Positions 43,078 to 52,717 are shown, counted from the stretch's first letter. The stretch: 64,000 nt of DNA from Opitutales bacterium (GCA_021772515.1 JAJFLU010000022.1:62001-126000), one strand, 5' to 3'. Made by a program: numbers and translations. The notes: generated by a model from the letters alone, not told the origin.

Positions 43078-44916
43078 TTATCGATCCACGTCTGATTGTC
43101 GAATTTTCACAATCGCTACGGGGCCGGAATCGAGGCCTTTAATGAGGGCGTTTTCAGCGGTCGTTTTCAGGTTGTTGGCGTTTTTTTCAAGAAAACTGAT
43201 AACGGTGGGCTCATCGAGGAATGCCTTCGAGACGACGAGATCCTGGCCGCAGGAGAGGCATTCGAGGCGGGCGGCGAGGTTTACGGCGGTGCCGAAATAA
43301 TCGAGGCGGGCATCCTGGTTAATGGCGATACAGTGGCCGGTGTGTATGCCTGCCTTGAGGACGAGCGGCTGCGAATTTTTGCTTTGGGTGAGCTCTTTTT
43401 GGGCGGCGAGAAGGGCTTTGAGGGCGTTTGTGGGTTGGGTGAATACCGCCATGATGGCATCTCCCATAGTTTTGACGATTGCGCCGTCATTCCTGGCCAC
43501 ATGTTTTTTGAGAATTTCAAAATGCTCCATGACGACACCAAATGCGGGGGCGTCGCCGATTTTCTCATAGAGGCTGGTGGAACCCTTTAAATCGGTGAAA
43601 GCAATCGTAATTTTGCCAACGGAAATCCTTTCGCCATATCCGATTACCTCGCTTGAAAAAAGGTCGCGGAAAGTCTGGCGTGAGGTGACTTCAGCGGCGG
43701 TCACGGCGTCGTCCATCCAGGCCAATTTTTCGAGCAAAACGAGTTGGGGGGAATCGCTACCGTTCGAAATGGTTAGTTGGGAATCGGAATCGATGGTTGT
43801 ATCGGCGGGGTCGAAGCCCTCGTTGGTAATTGGAATGGATCGTGTCGGGGCGTCATCGATTTTCGCAATGAGGTAGCAGGAGCTTTTTCCCTGAACGGTG
43901 CGTAGTCGATAGCGTCCGGGTTTCAACGATAAATGCCATTGCAGGTTTGCCGCTGGTTGGAGCGTTTGCTGGGCCACGATGTGGGGAGTTACCTGGGGTC
44001 CTCCGACGCAGAATTCGTGGGTTTCGATGATTCTGATGGCGGGGTTGGGGGTAAAAACCAGTTCAACGGCCTGGTCGAGATTGGCATCGAATTCGATATT
44101 GCACGATTCGCAGTGGGCCGCTCCGTTGAGATCTCGCAGGCTGGCGACGGTGGATTTCGCGCCTCGGCAGAGCGGGCAGAGTATCTCCCAACTGAAATCG
44201 AGCAGGCCCTCGCGGGTGGCCTGCAAAAAAAGTTCGAGAATGTTTTTGCGCGGTATATTCCAGAGTTTGGCGAGGGCATAGGGGCGCATCCGGCTGAGGG
44301 AGAAGTCATCGCCAAATTTTAAAAGGTCAATGATGGGGCGAACCATCGCCGATTCGAGCCCGGGATATTCAGATAACCGCTGCGCGATGGCCTCGATTCT
44401 CCTTCGGGAACCGGCAACATGATCGCGCTGTGAAACGAGAGGCTGCTCGATTTCCGTGGAGTCGATTGCGGCCAATTCATCATAGCCGCGAAAAGCTTTG
44501 CCGAATTGGTTTTTGGCAAAAATCCCGATTTGCAGGGGTGAGAGCAGCCAGCCAATGAAATTTCGCGGAACTATCCAGAGGTTGTAGTGTAAAACGGTGC
44601 CGTTTTCGGGGGTGGGTTCGAGGGTGGCCTGCATACGGAGACTTTCCAGCGGCCCGTTGTCATACCGCCTGACGACGCCGAATTTTTCCGGAGCCACCCA
44701 ATCGAAGGGGTATTCGCGCCAGCGGATGCACAGTCCCCACCGATTGAGGTGCATCAGGCGTACGGTAGGGTCGGTGGAATCGACCTCATCCGTAATCATG
44801 GGCCGCAGGCCAGTATCGCGATTAAAACGGTTAGTATCGGCCACATGGGGCCACAGTTTTTCCCTGGGGCTTTTGAGTTCCCACCGAAAACAATAATGAC
44901 GTTCCGCGAATTTCAC
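43078..44916 (-). CDS. Class III adenylate cyclase-like protein with SRPBCC N-domain and zinc-ribbon-like motif
   Basis: 612 residues. Residues 1-150 form an SRPBCC/START-like ligand domain. Residues 155-285 hold a helical segment and a zinc-ribbon-like motif with paired cysteines C247/C250 and C269/C272. Residues 286-420 look beta-rich. The cyclase domain is 432-600: metal ligands D442 (FTDLKGS) and D486 (KTMGDAIMAVF), substrate-specifying K482 and D539 (RLDYFG) favouring ATP, N546 and R550 (TAVNLAAR) for catalysis. Most sites are intact, so it is likely active, making cAMP. The start is GTG at 44916. The N-terminal domain could bind a hydrophobic ligand that controls activity, but this is an inference. 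Confidence 0.82.
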   Translation of the reverse strand: MKFAERHYCFRWELKSPREKLWPHVADTNRFNRDTGLRPMITDEVDSTDPTVRLMHLNRWGLCIRWREYPFDWVAPEKFGVVRRYDNGPLESLRMQATLEPTPENGTVLHYNLWIVPRNFIGWLLSPLQIGIFAKNQFGKAFRGYDELAAIDSTEIEQPLVSQRDHVAGSRRRIEAIAQRLSEYPGLESAMVRPIIDLLKFGDDFSLSRMRPYALAKLWNIPRKNILELFLQATREGLLDFSWEILCPLCRGAKSTVASLRDLNGAAHCESCNIEFDANLDQAVELVFTPNPAIRIIETHEFCVGGPQVTPHIVAQQTLQPAANLQWHLSLKPGRYRLRTVQGKSSCYLIAKIDDAPTRSIPITNEGFDPADTTIDSDSQLTISNGSDSPQLVLLEKLAWMDDAVTAAEVTSRQTFRDLFSSEVIGYGERISVGKITIAFTDLKGSTSLYEKIGDAPAFGVVMEHFEILKKHVARNDGAIVKTMGDAIMAVFTQPTNALKALLAAQKELTQSKNSQPLVLKAGIHTGHCIAINQDARLDYFGTAVNLAARLECLSCGQDLVVSKAFLDEPTVISFLEKNANNLKTTAENALIKGLDSGPVAIVKIRQSDVDR

Positions 44917-45211
44917 CTCTTCAATAGAATCTATCTCAAATCAACTGACTTCAACACACAAATAAACCCACTGAGTTTGCGGAAACAGGTCAAGACATGG
45001 TTTCCGGGATGTGGCTGGCTGGGGAGAAGATGATGCAGGATGCTTGATGGGGTAGAGACCGATTATTGTGATCAATATTGATAATATCGATTGTATGATT
45101 AATGTGTTTGCACCCGAATGGCATTGAGTCCATCGTGGTGCAAATCCGCCTTGTATCTGCCATCGTGGCGCTACAAAAATCATTCATCTGCGAATTGGAG
45201 ATAGGTTCTAA
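44917..45211. repeat. Intergenic region with a hairpin repeat and GATGCAGGATG unit
   Basis: The 295-base gap between the cyclase and a small membrane protein gene carries a hairpin at 44980-45006 (CGGAAAC/GTTTCCG arms). Its internal sequence AGGTCAAGACATGG closely matches the element at 55600-55626. A GATGCAGGATGCTTGATGG unit lies at about 45032-45050. The remainder is AT-rich and probably holds the promoters of the divergent genes. No coding potential is convincing. Confidence 0.55.
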
Positions 45212-45730
45212 TTGAAAAAGTTTTCCCTGAAACGTCATACTGTTAATAGAATCCTCAAGAGGATTCGGGAGCGTTTTGAAGAAAAAGAGAAGGAGCTTGG
45301 GCGGCAGCCGACCATTCGTGAATTGGGTCGACTTCAAATCCTCAAACCGTCCGATAGAATATGGTTTGTCTTTGTCGGGCTGTTTTTTATGGGTGTCGCC
45401 GTAGTAGCCTTAATCAAATCCGTGTGGTGGGCTGCCTTGCTCATTGGTCCGCCTAGCGCCTATGTGGCGTATAGGGGTTTCTTTGGTCATTCGGTGGATA
45501 TTATACGGTTATTGAGATCTACAAAGGGAAAAGTTGAGACGAATATTGAAAGGGAAATCGATATTCAAATTTTAACTGAAGAGATCGAAAAAAACGCTAC
45601 GACTCGTTTTGTCGCCTTTTTTATGGTCGAATTATTTTTGGGTATTGTTCTGGCTATTTTGGAAATGATCGCGGTGATTCTGGAAATGATAGTAGCAGTT
45701 CTCACCGCATTATTTTCAATATTTGGCTAA
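45212..45730 (+). CDS. Small membrane protein, unknown function
   Basis: A 172-residue frame from a TTG at 45212 (KKFSLKRHTVNRILKRIRER, with GGAG at 45197-45200). The N-terminal ~50 residues are charged and helical (EKEKELGRQPTIRELGRLQI). Two TM segments lie at about 54-90 (FVFVGLFFMGVAVVALIK, WWAALLIGPPSAYVAY), followed by a polar helix (IEREIDIQILTEEIEKNATT) and a C-terminal hydrophobic pair (128-172, FMVELFLGIVLAILEMIAV). I do not recognise it. It is flanked on both sides by intergenic repeats, which suggests a mobile or variable region. Confidence 0.45.
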   Translation: MKKFSLKRHTVNRILKRIRERFEEKEKELGRQPTIRELGRLQILKPSDRIWFVFVGLFFMGVAVVALIKSVWWAALLIGPPSAYVAYRGFFGHSVDIIRLLRSTKGKVETNIEREIDIQILTEEIEKNATTRFVAFFMVELFLGIVLAILEMIAVILEMIVAVLTALFSIFG

Positions 45731-46050
45731 TTGAGAATGAAGTAAATTACCTGCGCTAAGGAAAAGGTGGAGGAGAGGATGCTTGATGTGGGAAAGATAT
45801 TAAACCGCAGATTTCGCAGATGAACGCAGATATGAATAGCAGGGAGATGGTGGAGAAGAGGATGCTGGATGCAGGATACGGGATGGTGGAGCGGAGAGTG
45901 GGAGTTTTTAACCACGGATTACACTGATGAACGCAGATGTAGAAGTAGAAGATGGGAGAAGAATTTTTATCCGCTGATGGTGGAGATTTTTTTGGCAATT
46001 TTTACTGGAATATCGAAACTGGGTTTATTGGATGTTTAGGGGTGGTTTAA
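45731..46050. repeat. Intergenic repeat island
   Basis: This 320-base stretch carries no gene I can support. It contains GATG-GAGG-type units (about 45765-45793 and 45836-45902). It also has two copies of another element, AACCGCAGATTTCGCAGATG-AACGCAGAT (45803-45831) and AACCACGGATTACACTGATG-AACGCAGAT (45910-45938), sharing the GATGAACGCAGAT core. Two interleaved copies of each of two families make it a good marker of the repeat system. Confidence 0.7.
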
Positions 46051-47169
46051 ATGGCTATGAATTTTCAGGATTTTTTAGATATGAACTGGTATATGAATAG
46101 ATATAATTTTTTTGGAAAAAGGGCTTTTACTGGCTTTCTTGTGGCGCTGTTTACGCTGACTCCTTTTTGGGGATTTGGCGATACGGTGGAAACACGGGAT
46201 GGCGCTGTTTTGGTTGGCGATATCACCGGGATGACCGATGAGACGATTACTCTGGAAACGGTTTATGCGGGAGTTCTGGAAATCAAGAAGGCGGAGGTGG
46301 TTGGTTTCAGCACAGAGGAGCCGGTATTTGTCCGCCTGAAGGGTGGGAGGACTCTATCGGGTAAAGTGCTTCACAGTGGCGGGTCGCGGATGGAAATCGT
46401 TGACGCTGAGGGGAGCCATGCCACGCAAATGCCTGAAATCGCGGTTTCGTGGGTAAGCGGTGGGGAAGATCCGGCGGTTATCAAAATGAGAAAGGAACTC
46501 GAAGAGAAACGCCGCAAGTGGACTCATGAAGTCGGGATCGATTTGTCCGGTAAGTCGGGCAACAGTGACGAGTTTGGGACGGCAGCGCGGCTGAAATCTT
46601 CGCTTACGGGGCCGGTCGGCTCGATAGGATTTTATCTCTCCTACGATCAGGCGGAGAAAAATGGCGATCAGACCTCGAACGAATTTATCGCCGGAACCAC
46701 GTATAACTTGTTTTTCAAAGAAAAGCTGGGGTGGTTTCTGCGGTCAGAATACGAGAGCGACGAATTTGAGGATATCGATATCCGTGTGACTACAGCGGGT
46801 GGTTTGAGTTATCGATTTATTGAGCAGGAGCATCATTCGCTGAAGGTGAGGGCGGGCGCGAGCTATCGCTTTGAGAGACAGGATAATGGGGAGACCATCA
46901 CCTCGCCGGGTCTGGATTTCGGCGTCAATCACTACTATCGATTTGGTAAAATTGGGGCCGTCAAGACCGACTTGAAATTCATTCCGAGTGTTGAAGATTT
47001 CTCCGATTTCAGGTTTTCTCAGGATACGGGCTTTGAATTTCCACTCGCGAGCGGCGGATTCCTGAAACTACGCATCGGAGTATCGAATTTCTTCAACAAC
47101 AATCCGGCGGACGGAAAAGAGCGACTGGATACCACTTATTATACACGTCTCCTGTTCACTTGGGAATGA
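46051..47169 (+). CDS. DUF481 outer-membrane barrel protein
   Basis: 372 residues from ATG 46051, preceded by AGGGGTGG (46038-46045). A signal peptide at about 22-43 (GKRAFTGFLVALFTLTPFWG) is followed by a small N-terminal SH3-like region (VETRDGAVLVGDITGMTDET). Then comes the DUF481 barrel from about residue 160 (KWTHEVGIDLSGKSGNSDEF to YTRLLFTWE), ending with the aromatic outer-membrane signature W-E. Strands alternate polar and hydrophobic residues throughout. DUF481 proteins are porin-like or salt-induced outer-membrane proteins of unknown substrate. It precedes typA by about 140 bases but probably has its own promoter in the repeat region. Confidence 0.8.
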   Translation: MAMNFQDFLDMNWYMNRYNFFGKRAFTGFLVALFTLTPFWGFGDTVETRDGAVLVGDITGMTDETITLETVYAGVLEIKKAEVVGFSTEEPVFVRLKGGRTLSGKVLHSGGSRMEIVDAEGSHATQMPEIAVSWVSGGEDPAVIKMRKELEEKRRKWTHEVGIDLSGKSGNSDEFGTAARLKSSLTGPVGSIGFYLSYDQAEKNGDQTSNEFIAGTTYNLFFKEKLGWFLRSEYESDEFEDIDIRVTTAGGLSYRFIEQEHHSLKVRAGASYRFERQDNGETITSPGLDFGVNHYYRFGKIGAVKTDLKFIPSVEDFSDFRFSQDTGFEFPLASGGFLKLRIGVSNFFNNNPADGKERLDTTYYTRLLFTWE

Positions 47170-47308
47170 GGATGTCTTTGAAGCTCATGTTTGAAACAAA
47201 AAAGCGATTTAACTATTTACGAAATTAGCGTGGAAAAATATGCTTTTGGCCGATTTATCTTCTGGCCATGCGGTGGAAACCTGTCAGGTTCGCGCGTTTT
47301 CTCTAAAG

Positions 47309-49132
47309 ATGGAACCAACAAACATACGTAATATCGCGATAATCGCGCATGTGGATCATGGTAAAACAACCCTGGTCGATCAATTGCTGCGCGGTGCGGG
47401 GGCATTCCGGGAAAACCAGGAGGTGGTCGATCGGGTGATGGATTCGATGGATCTCGAGCGGGAAAAAGGCATCACCATCAAGGCGAAGAACACGGCGGTT
47501 TTGTGGAAGGACAAGCTGATCAATATCGTCGATACGCCGGGGCATGCGGATTTTGGGGCCGAGGTGGAGCGAATCATGAAAATGGTCGATGGGGTATTGC
47601 TCATTGTGGATGCTTTCGAGGGACCGCAGGCGCAGACCCGATTTGTATTGCGGAAGGCGCTCGGGCATGGATTGGTGCCGGTGGTAGTGGTCAACAAGAT
47701 CGACCGGCAGCACGCCGACCCGGAGGGAGCGCATGATAAAGTGCTCGAGCTTTTTCTGGAATTGGGCGCCACGGAGGAGCAGTTCAATGCGCAGTTTCTC
47801 TACGCAAGCGGCAAGAATGGCTGGGCCGACCACAGTCTCGATGGGACGAGAGAGAACATGAATCCGCTTTTTGAAACGATACTGGAACATGTCCCGGCGC
47901 CTGTTGTGGAAGACAAGCCGTTTCGGATGTTGGTCAGCAATATCGAATGGAATGATTTTGTGGGAAGGGTAGCCGTGGGACGAGTTCTCAGCGGCATGGC
48001 AAAGCAGGGTGATCGTCTCCATGCCCTCCGAAAAGAAGGTGTCCGGGATCGGTTTAAGGTAACCAAGCTCTTTACCTATAGTGGTATGAAAACTGAGGAC
48101 ACTATCCTGGGTGGGGCCGGTGATATCATCGGTTTGTCTGGTCTTGAGGAGATCGATATCGGAGATACCCTGTCCGCCGACCCCGAAGCCGAGCGTCTGC
48201 CTTTTGTCGAAATCGATCCACCGACCATCAAAATGGAGTTCGCAGTCAACGATGGACCGCTCGCCGGGCGGGACGGGAAAAAGGTCACATCGCGGCAAAT
48301 CAGAGAGCGTCTTTTGCGGGAAATGAAGTCGAATATCTCGATCCACATTAGTGAGACAGCCGAGGGATCCCGATTTGAGGCGACGGCCCGAGGGGCCATG
48401 CAGATCGCGGTCATCGTGGAGACCATGCGGCGCGAGGGCTTTGAGGTTCTGGTTTCACGCCCGACGGTGGTTTTTAAGGAGATCGATGGCCGCCGATGCG
48501 AGCCGTTTGAGCAGTTGTGGGTCGAGGTACCCGGTGAGCAATTGGGTTCGGTGATGGAAAATTTAACCCGTCGGCGTGCGCAGATCACCAACCTGCACCA
48601 CCATGAAAATGGCGGGGTAACCGTCGAGGCTGAAATACCTACGCGGGGTATCATCGGGTTTGAAACCGACCTCGTCAATGTGACCAGTGGGCGGGGGGTG
48701 CTCAGCCACCTTTTTCTGGAATACCGGCCCTTTGCGGGGGCAATTACCACTCGCCAGACCGGCACGCTGGTTTCCACGGATCGGGGAAAAGCGATGTCCT
48801 ATGCGCTCGATAAATTGCAGGAGCGGTCAAAACTTTTTATTGGCCCCGGTGAGGAAGTTTATCCCGGGCAGGTTGTCGGGGAAAACCCCCGCAAACGCGA
48901 CCTTCCAGTCAACCCGACCAAAGCCAAGCAACTCGATAATATGCGCAGCAGCGGTGATGGCAAGGGGATCATGTTGACGCCGCCCATCCGGTTCAGCCTC
49001 GAACGGGCGATCGAATATATCGAGTCCGATGAGTATGTGGAGGCAACGCCGAACCATCTTCGGATGCGGAAACGTGTTCTTAACGCCAGTGACCGCCGTA
49101 AAGAGGAAAAGCGTTTAGCCACGACCTCGTAG
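47309..49132 (+). CDS. typA: Ribosome-associated GTPase TypA/BipA
   Basis: 607 residues from the ATG at 47309, the usual length; longer frames upstream are not conserved-looking. G1 is IIAHVDHGKTTLVDQLL (residues 11-27), G2 lies near EKGITIKAKN, G3 is DTPGHADFG and G4 is VNKIDRQHAD. EF-Tu domain II and EF-G-like domains III and V follow, then the BipA-specific C-terminal domain with DLPVNPTKAKQLDNMRSSGD. BipA binds the 70S ribosome and helps growth at low temperature and under stress by a GTP-dependent mechanism. It has no obvious operon partner here. Confidence 0.95.
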   Translation: MEPTNIRNIAIIAHVDHGKTTLVDQLLRGAGAFRENQEVVDRVMDSMDLEREKGITIKAKNTAVLWKDKLINIVDTPGHADFGAEVERIMKMVDGVLLIVDAFEGPQAQTRFVLRKALGHGLVPVVVVNKIDRQHADPEGAHDKVLELFLELGATEEQFNAQFLYASGKNGWADHSLDGTRENMNPLFETILEHVPAPVVEDKPFRMLVSNIEWNDFVGRVAVGRVLSGMAKQGDRLHALRKEGVRDRFKVTKLFTYSGMKTEDTILGGAGDIIGLSGLEEIDIGDTLSADPEAERLPFVEIDPPTIKMEFAVNDGPLAGRDGKKVTSRQIRERLLREMKSNISIHISETAEGSRFEATARGAMQIAVIVETMRREGFEVLVSRPTVVFKEIDGRRCEPFEQLWVEVPGEQLGSVMENLTRRRAQITNLHHHENGGVTVEAEIPTRGIIGFETDLVNVTSGRGVLSHLFLEYRPFAGAITTRQTGTLVSTDRGKAMSYALDKLQERSKLFIGPGEEVYPGQVVGENPRKRDLPVNPTKAKQLDNMRSSGDGKGIMLTPPIRFSLERAIEYIESDEYVEATPNHLRMRKRVLNASDRRKEEKRLATTS

Positions 49133-49173
49133 AAGGCGGTTGTTTTTCCAATCCATCGCCGAAATGCGCCTTA

Positions 49174-50610
49174 TCAAAGTTCCCCGGAGCGAATTACGAG
49201 GAGCTTATTGATCTGCATGTCATGCATGGTAAAGGGGATTCCACCGACACCGAGTCCGGATTCCTTCAACCCGGCAAAGGGCATCCAGTCGACGCGAAAA
49301 GCGGTGTGATCGTTGACCATCACGGCGGAGGCATCGAGTCGATTGTAGGCCTTCATGGCGAGATCGATATTTTTGGTGAAGACGGCAGACTGAAACGCAT
49401 AGGGGAGGGCATTGGCGCGATCGATTGCCTCGTCGATATCGGTGTAGGGATAGACGCATACGACGGGGCCGAAAATTTCCATTTGGCTGACTTTGGCCTC
49501 GGTCGGGGGGTCGTAGAGAACGGTGCAGGCATAGCAGGTATCGCCGATTCGTGAACCACCGCTTAACAGCTCGGCACCCTTGTCAACGGCCTCCGACACC
49601 CAGGATTCGACCCGATCGACCTCCCTTGGGCGAATGAGTGGACCGACTTCGGTTTCCGCCAACGTGGGGTCGCCGATTTTCAAGGAGTTGGCCGCTTCCG
49701 CCAGCCGTTCGGCGACATCTCTGGCAATCGACTCATGGGCGAAAATACGCTGAACCGATACGCAGACTTGCCCGGCGTGGTAAAAACCGCCTTTGGCCAG
49801 TAGGGGGAGGGCTTGGTCGAGATCGGCATCTTCGGCCACGATGACTGGCGCAGCCCCGCCGTGTTCGAGGGCGCAACGGGTGCCCGGAGCCAGCTTCGAG
49901 CGCAGCATCCAGCCAACTTTGGCGCTCCCGATAAAAGAGAAAAAGGCGACCCGCGAGTCGGTTACCAGTTGGGTGGCGGCATCGAGTTCATCCGTCATAA
50001 AAACCTGGCACCATTCCTCCGGCAGACCTGCCTCGCGAAGAATTTGCACGAATCTTATGCAGGAAAGCGGAGTATCTTCCGCCGGTTTCACAATAACCGG
50101 GCAACCGACCGCCACCGCAGGCCCCACCTGATGCACAATCAAATTGAGCGGGTGATTAAATGCGCTCACCGCCACAACCACCCCTATCAGCTCATGCCGT
50201 GTCACAGCCAATCGGCCTGCGGAGGCGGGGTTTAATCCCATAGGCACCTCTTCGCCCGATTGAGTGCGTAAAACTTCTATGCACCCTTTAACACCGTCGA
50301 TGGCCCGGGTGACCTCGACCTGTGAATCGATCAGCGGCTTGCCTCCCTCGCGGGCGGCTTCCAGAGCGAGGGATTCCGCTTCACCGGTCATTATCCGGGC
50401 GGCGTTTTCGAGAATCTCAATACGTTTTGGAACACTCAGCCAGGAATTCCGGTTGCGATATAACCCATATGCGGTTTCCAGGGCCTTGTTTACGGCCTCC
50501 CCACGGCCCGTCTCGACCTCGGCGATTACACTCCCGTCGAAGGGTGCCGTTACCACGACGTTTTTGCCCTCGGGCTGTGCGCCGGGAATCATCATTGGAA
50601 AGGTTTCCAT
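49174..50610 (-). CDS. Aldehyde dehydrogenase family protein
   Basis: About 478 residues from the ATG at 50610; a TTG at 50619 overlapping the acetolactate synthase stop is an alternative. The catalytic Cys lies in GGFYHAGQVCVSVQRIFA and the general base Glu in RCALEHGGAAPVIVAEDADL. The NAD site includes VIVKPAEDTPLSC and FFSFIGSAKVGWML. The C-terminal MVNDHTAFRVDWMPFAGLKE and SGLGVGGIPFTMHDM resemble lactaldehyde/phosphonoacetaldehyde dehydrogenases. The aldehyde substrate is unknown. Neighbouring genes suggest it works with an acetolactate synthase-like enzyme and a glutamate synthase-like flavoprotein. Confidence 0.85.
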   Translation of the reverse strand: METFPMMIPGAQPEGKNVVVTAPFDGSVIAEVETGRGEAVNKALETAYGLYRNRNSWLSVPKRIEILENAARIMTGEAESLALEAAREGGKPLIDSQVEVTRAIDGVKGCIEVLRTQSGEEVPMGLNPASAGRLAVTRHELIGVVVAVSAFNHPLNLIVHQVGPAVAVGCPVIVKPAEDTPLSCIRFVQILREAGLPEEWCQVFMTDELDAATQLVTDSRVAFFSFIGSAKVGWMLRSKLAPGTRCALEHGGAAPVIVAEDADLDQALPLLAKGGFYHAGQVCVSVQRIFAHESIARDVAERLAEAANSLKIGDPTLAETEVGPLIRPREVDRVESWVSEAVDKGAELLSGGSRIGDTCYACTVLYDPPTEAKVSQMEIFGPVVCVYPYTDIDEAIDRANALPYAFQSAVFTKNIDLAMKAYNRLDASAVMVNDHTAFRVDWMPFAGLKESGLGVGGIPFTMHDMQINKLLVIRSGEL

Positions 50611-50615
50611 GCGGT

Positions 50616-52256
50616 TCAAACGAGCTTGCTTTTCTGGGCGATTTCCCGGTTCAAGATACGGTCATTGTCTGAATAATCAATTGGCAAATCAATGAGGTGA
50701 ACCCCGCCGCTCGCGAGGCAATTTTGCAGGGTAGTCAGCAGCTCCTCAGAGCTATTCACGCGGTGCCCGTTGGCGCCATAACTTTCGGCGTATTTAACAA
50801 AGTCCGGGTTTCCATAGTCGAGACCCCAGTTTTTGAAACCCATATTGGCCTGTTTCCATTTGATCATGCCATAGGCGCTGTCGTTCAAGATGAGGACGAC
50901 CAGATTCATCTTCAGACGAACGGCGGTCTCCAATTCCTGTGAATTCATCATAAAACCACCGTCACCGCAAATGGCCATTACCTTGCGCTTCGGGTGGACG
51001 AGATGGGCCGCCATTGCCGAGGGCAGCCCCGCGCCCATGGTGGCCAGGGCATTGTCCAGAAGGACGGTGTTGGGACAGCGGGCCTTGTAATTGCGGGCAA
51101 ACCAGATTTTGTAAACACCGTTATCGAGCGCGATGATTCCGTCGTCGGGCATTGCCCTGCGGACATCTGCCACCAAACGCTGAGGGTAAACCGGAAATCG
51201 GTCGTCGTCCGAGCCTTCCCCCAAATTTGCCAGCATGGCCTCGGCTACGCGCTGAAAGTATGAAAAATCCCAGTTATCCTGCGGTTCGAGTCCTTCGTTC
51301 AACTCCCAGATGCTGTGGGCGATATCGCCGACCAATTCCAATTGCGGAAAATAAACCGGATCGACTGAGGCTGTGTTGAAATTGACATGGATGACTCTGG
51401 TACCGCCTCGGCTCATGAAAAAGGGCGGCTTTTCAACCACATCGTGACCAATGTTGATAATGAGGTCCGCCCGATTGATGGCGCGGTGCATAAAGTCATT
51501 CGAGGAAAGAGCCGCATTGCCTAAAAACAGGGGGTGATCCTCGTTGATAACGCCTTTGCCCATCTGAGTTGTAATAAACGGGATGCCCTGTTTTTCCACA
51601 AATCGGCGCAATACTTTAGCGGTTAGCTTTCGATTGGCCCCGGCGCCGAGCACAAGCAGAGGATGGTTTGCATTTTGAATCATCTCCAATGCTCGGCTGA
51701 TGGCCTTTTTCTCCGCTACGGGACGGCGAACAATGCTTTTATTCAAGGGCACGGCGTCGGTGCCCTCGGCAGCGATATCCTCCGGCAATTCCAGATGAAC
51801 GGCTCCGGGGCGCTCCTCTTCGGCCAACCTGAATGCCTCACGCACTCGCGGCGGAATATTGTCACCGCTCACAATCTGTCGGGTATATTTGGTTAAGGGT
51901 CGCATCATGTCCACGATATCGACGATCTGAAATTGCCCCTGTTTGCTGCTTTTAATCGGTTTTTGCCCGGTAATCATAAGCATCGACATGGCGCCCAGTT
52001 GAGCATAAGCCGCCGCCGTTACGAAATTTGTGGCCCCCGGCCCCAATGTGGATAAACAGACACCTGCTTTTCCGGTTAGGCGACCATAGGTTGCCGCCAT
52101 GAATCCCGCCGCTTGCTCGTGCCGCGTGAGAATAAGTCTTATCGAGGATTCCCGCAGGGAGTTAAGAAAATCCAGGTTTTCCTCTCCGGGGATTCCGAAA
52201 ATAAATTCGACCCCCTCTTTCTCCAGCGCTTCAACTAATAAATCTGATGCTTTCAT
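50616..52256 (-). CDS. Acetolactate synthase-like TPP enzyme
   Basis: A 546-residue TPP-dependent enzyme. The catalytic Glu is E47 in LILTRHEQAAGFMAATYGRL. The Mg/TPP motif is AICGDGGFMMNSQELETAVR with the following VVLILND. The FAD-binding middle region is present (PLLVLGAGANRKLTAKVLRR). It resembles IlvB/AlsS but lacks a nearby ilvN regulatory subunit gene and is in a non-amino-acid context. Acetolactate synthases decarboxylate pyruvate and condense it with a second pyruvate or 2-oxobutyrate, and related enzymes act on other 2-oxoacids. The promoter-proximal AGGAG (TTTAGGAGTAACT before the ATG) gives a strong ribosome binding site. The 3' end abuts the aldehyde dehydrogenase gene. Confidence 0.85.
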   Translation of the reverse strand: MKASDLLVEALEKEGVEFIFGIPGEENLDFLNSLRESSIRLILTRHEQAAGFMAATYGRLTGKAGVCLSTLGPGATNFVTAAAYAQLGAMSMLMITGQKPIKSSKQGQFQIVDIVDMMRPLTKYTRQIVSGDNIPPRVREAFRLAEEERPGAVHLELPEDIAAEGTDAVPLNKSIVRRPVAEKKAISRALEMIQNANHPLLVLGAGANRKLTAKVLRRFVEKQGIPFITTQMGKGVINEDHPLFLGNAALSSNDFMHRAINRADLIINIGHDVVEKPPFFMSRGGTRVIHVNFNTASVDPVYFPQLELVGDIAHSIWELNEGLEPQDNWDFSYFQRVAEAMLANLGEGSDDDRFPVYPQRLVADVRRAMPDDGIIALDNGVYKIWFARNYKARCPNTVLLDNALATMGAGLPSAMAAHLVHPKRKVMAICGDGGFMMNSQELETAVRLKMNLVVLILNDSAYGMIKWKQANMGFKNWGLDYGNPDFVKYAESYGANGHRVNSSEELLTTLQNCLASGGVHLIDLPIDYSDNDRILNREIAQKSKLV

Positions 52257-52272
52257 AGTTACTCCTAAATGA

Positions 52273-52665
52273 TTAATTTGAAATTCGCTTCGCCAGCACC
52301 TTGCCTATGATGGGAATTTCAGTGCGGCGAATTACTAAAATGCTAATAGACATGACAAGAACCGCAATCGCCAGCAGACCAAGCTGAAGACGTTCATCCG
52401 CGAAACCTAGCACTGTTATATGACCTATGACAGCCCCGGTCATAAGACCCGTGGCTAATATCGCTCCATAGGCCGCGCTGCCGGGAATTATTAATAAGAT
52501 ACCCGCAATAAGCTCAAGAACACCTATCAATATGCGTCCATTTGGCTCCATTTTTAACTCGGTAAACAATTGCACCGAATCAACATGTGCGGAAAATTTG
52601 AAGTAGAGAGTTTGCAGCAAAATTAATGCGCATATAATTTGTAATATCCAGGCGACTTTTTTCAT
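52273..52665 (-). CDS. DoxX-family membrane protein
   Basis: A 130-residue protein with four hydrophobic helices (about 3-20, 47-64, 69-88, 95-111) and the family layout LYFKFSAHVDSVQLFTELKM then ILIGVLELIAGILLIIPGSA. DoxX proteins are small integral membrane proteins related to quinol oxidase subunits or thiosulfate-quinone oxidoreductase subunits, but most have no known function. The gene lies 16 bases upstream of the acetolactate synthase gene and downstream of the glutamate synthase-like gene on the same strand. Confidence 0.75.
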   Translation of the reverse strand: MKKVAWILQIICALILLQTLYFKFSAHVDSVQLFTELKMEPNGRILIGVLELIAGILLIIPGSAAYGAILATGLMTGAVIGHITVLGFADERLQLGLLAIAVLVMSISILVIRRTEIPIIGKVLAKRISN

Positions 52666-52717
52666 AATATTTTAATATAAGTTGGAATTAACGAAGAATG
52701 GTTATAGTTAGAACTAG

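Noticed and set aside
47303-48346. Long minus-strand open frame inside typA
   Set aside because: It is the antisense shadow of a highly conserved gene; composition mirrors typA codons and no domain is visible.
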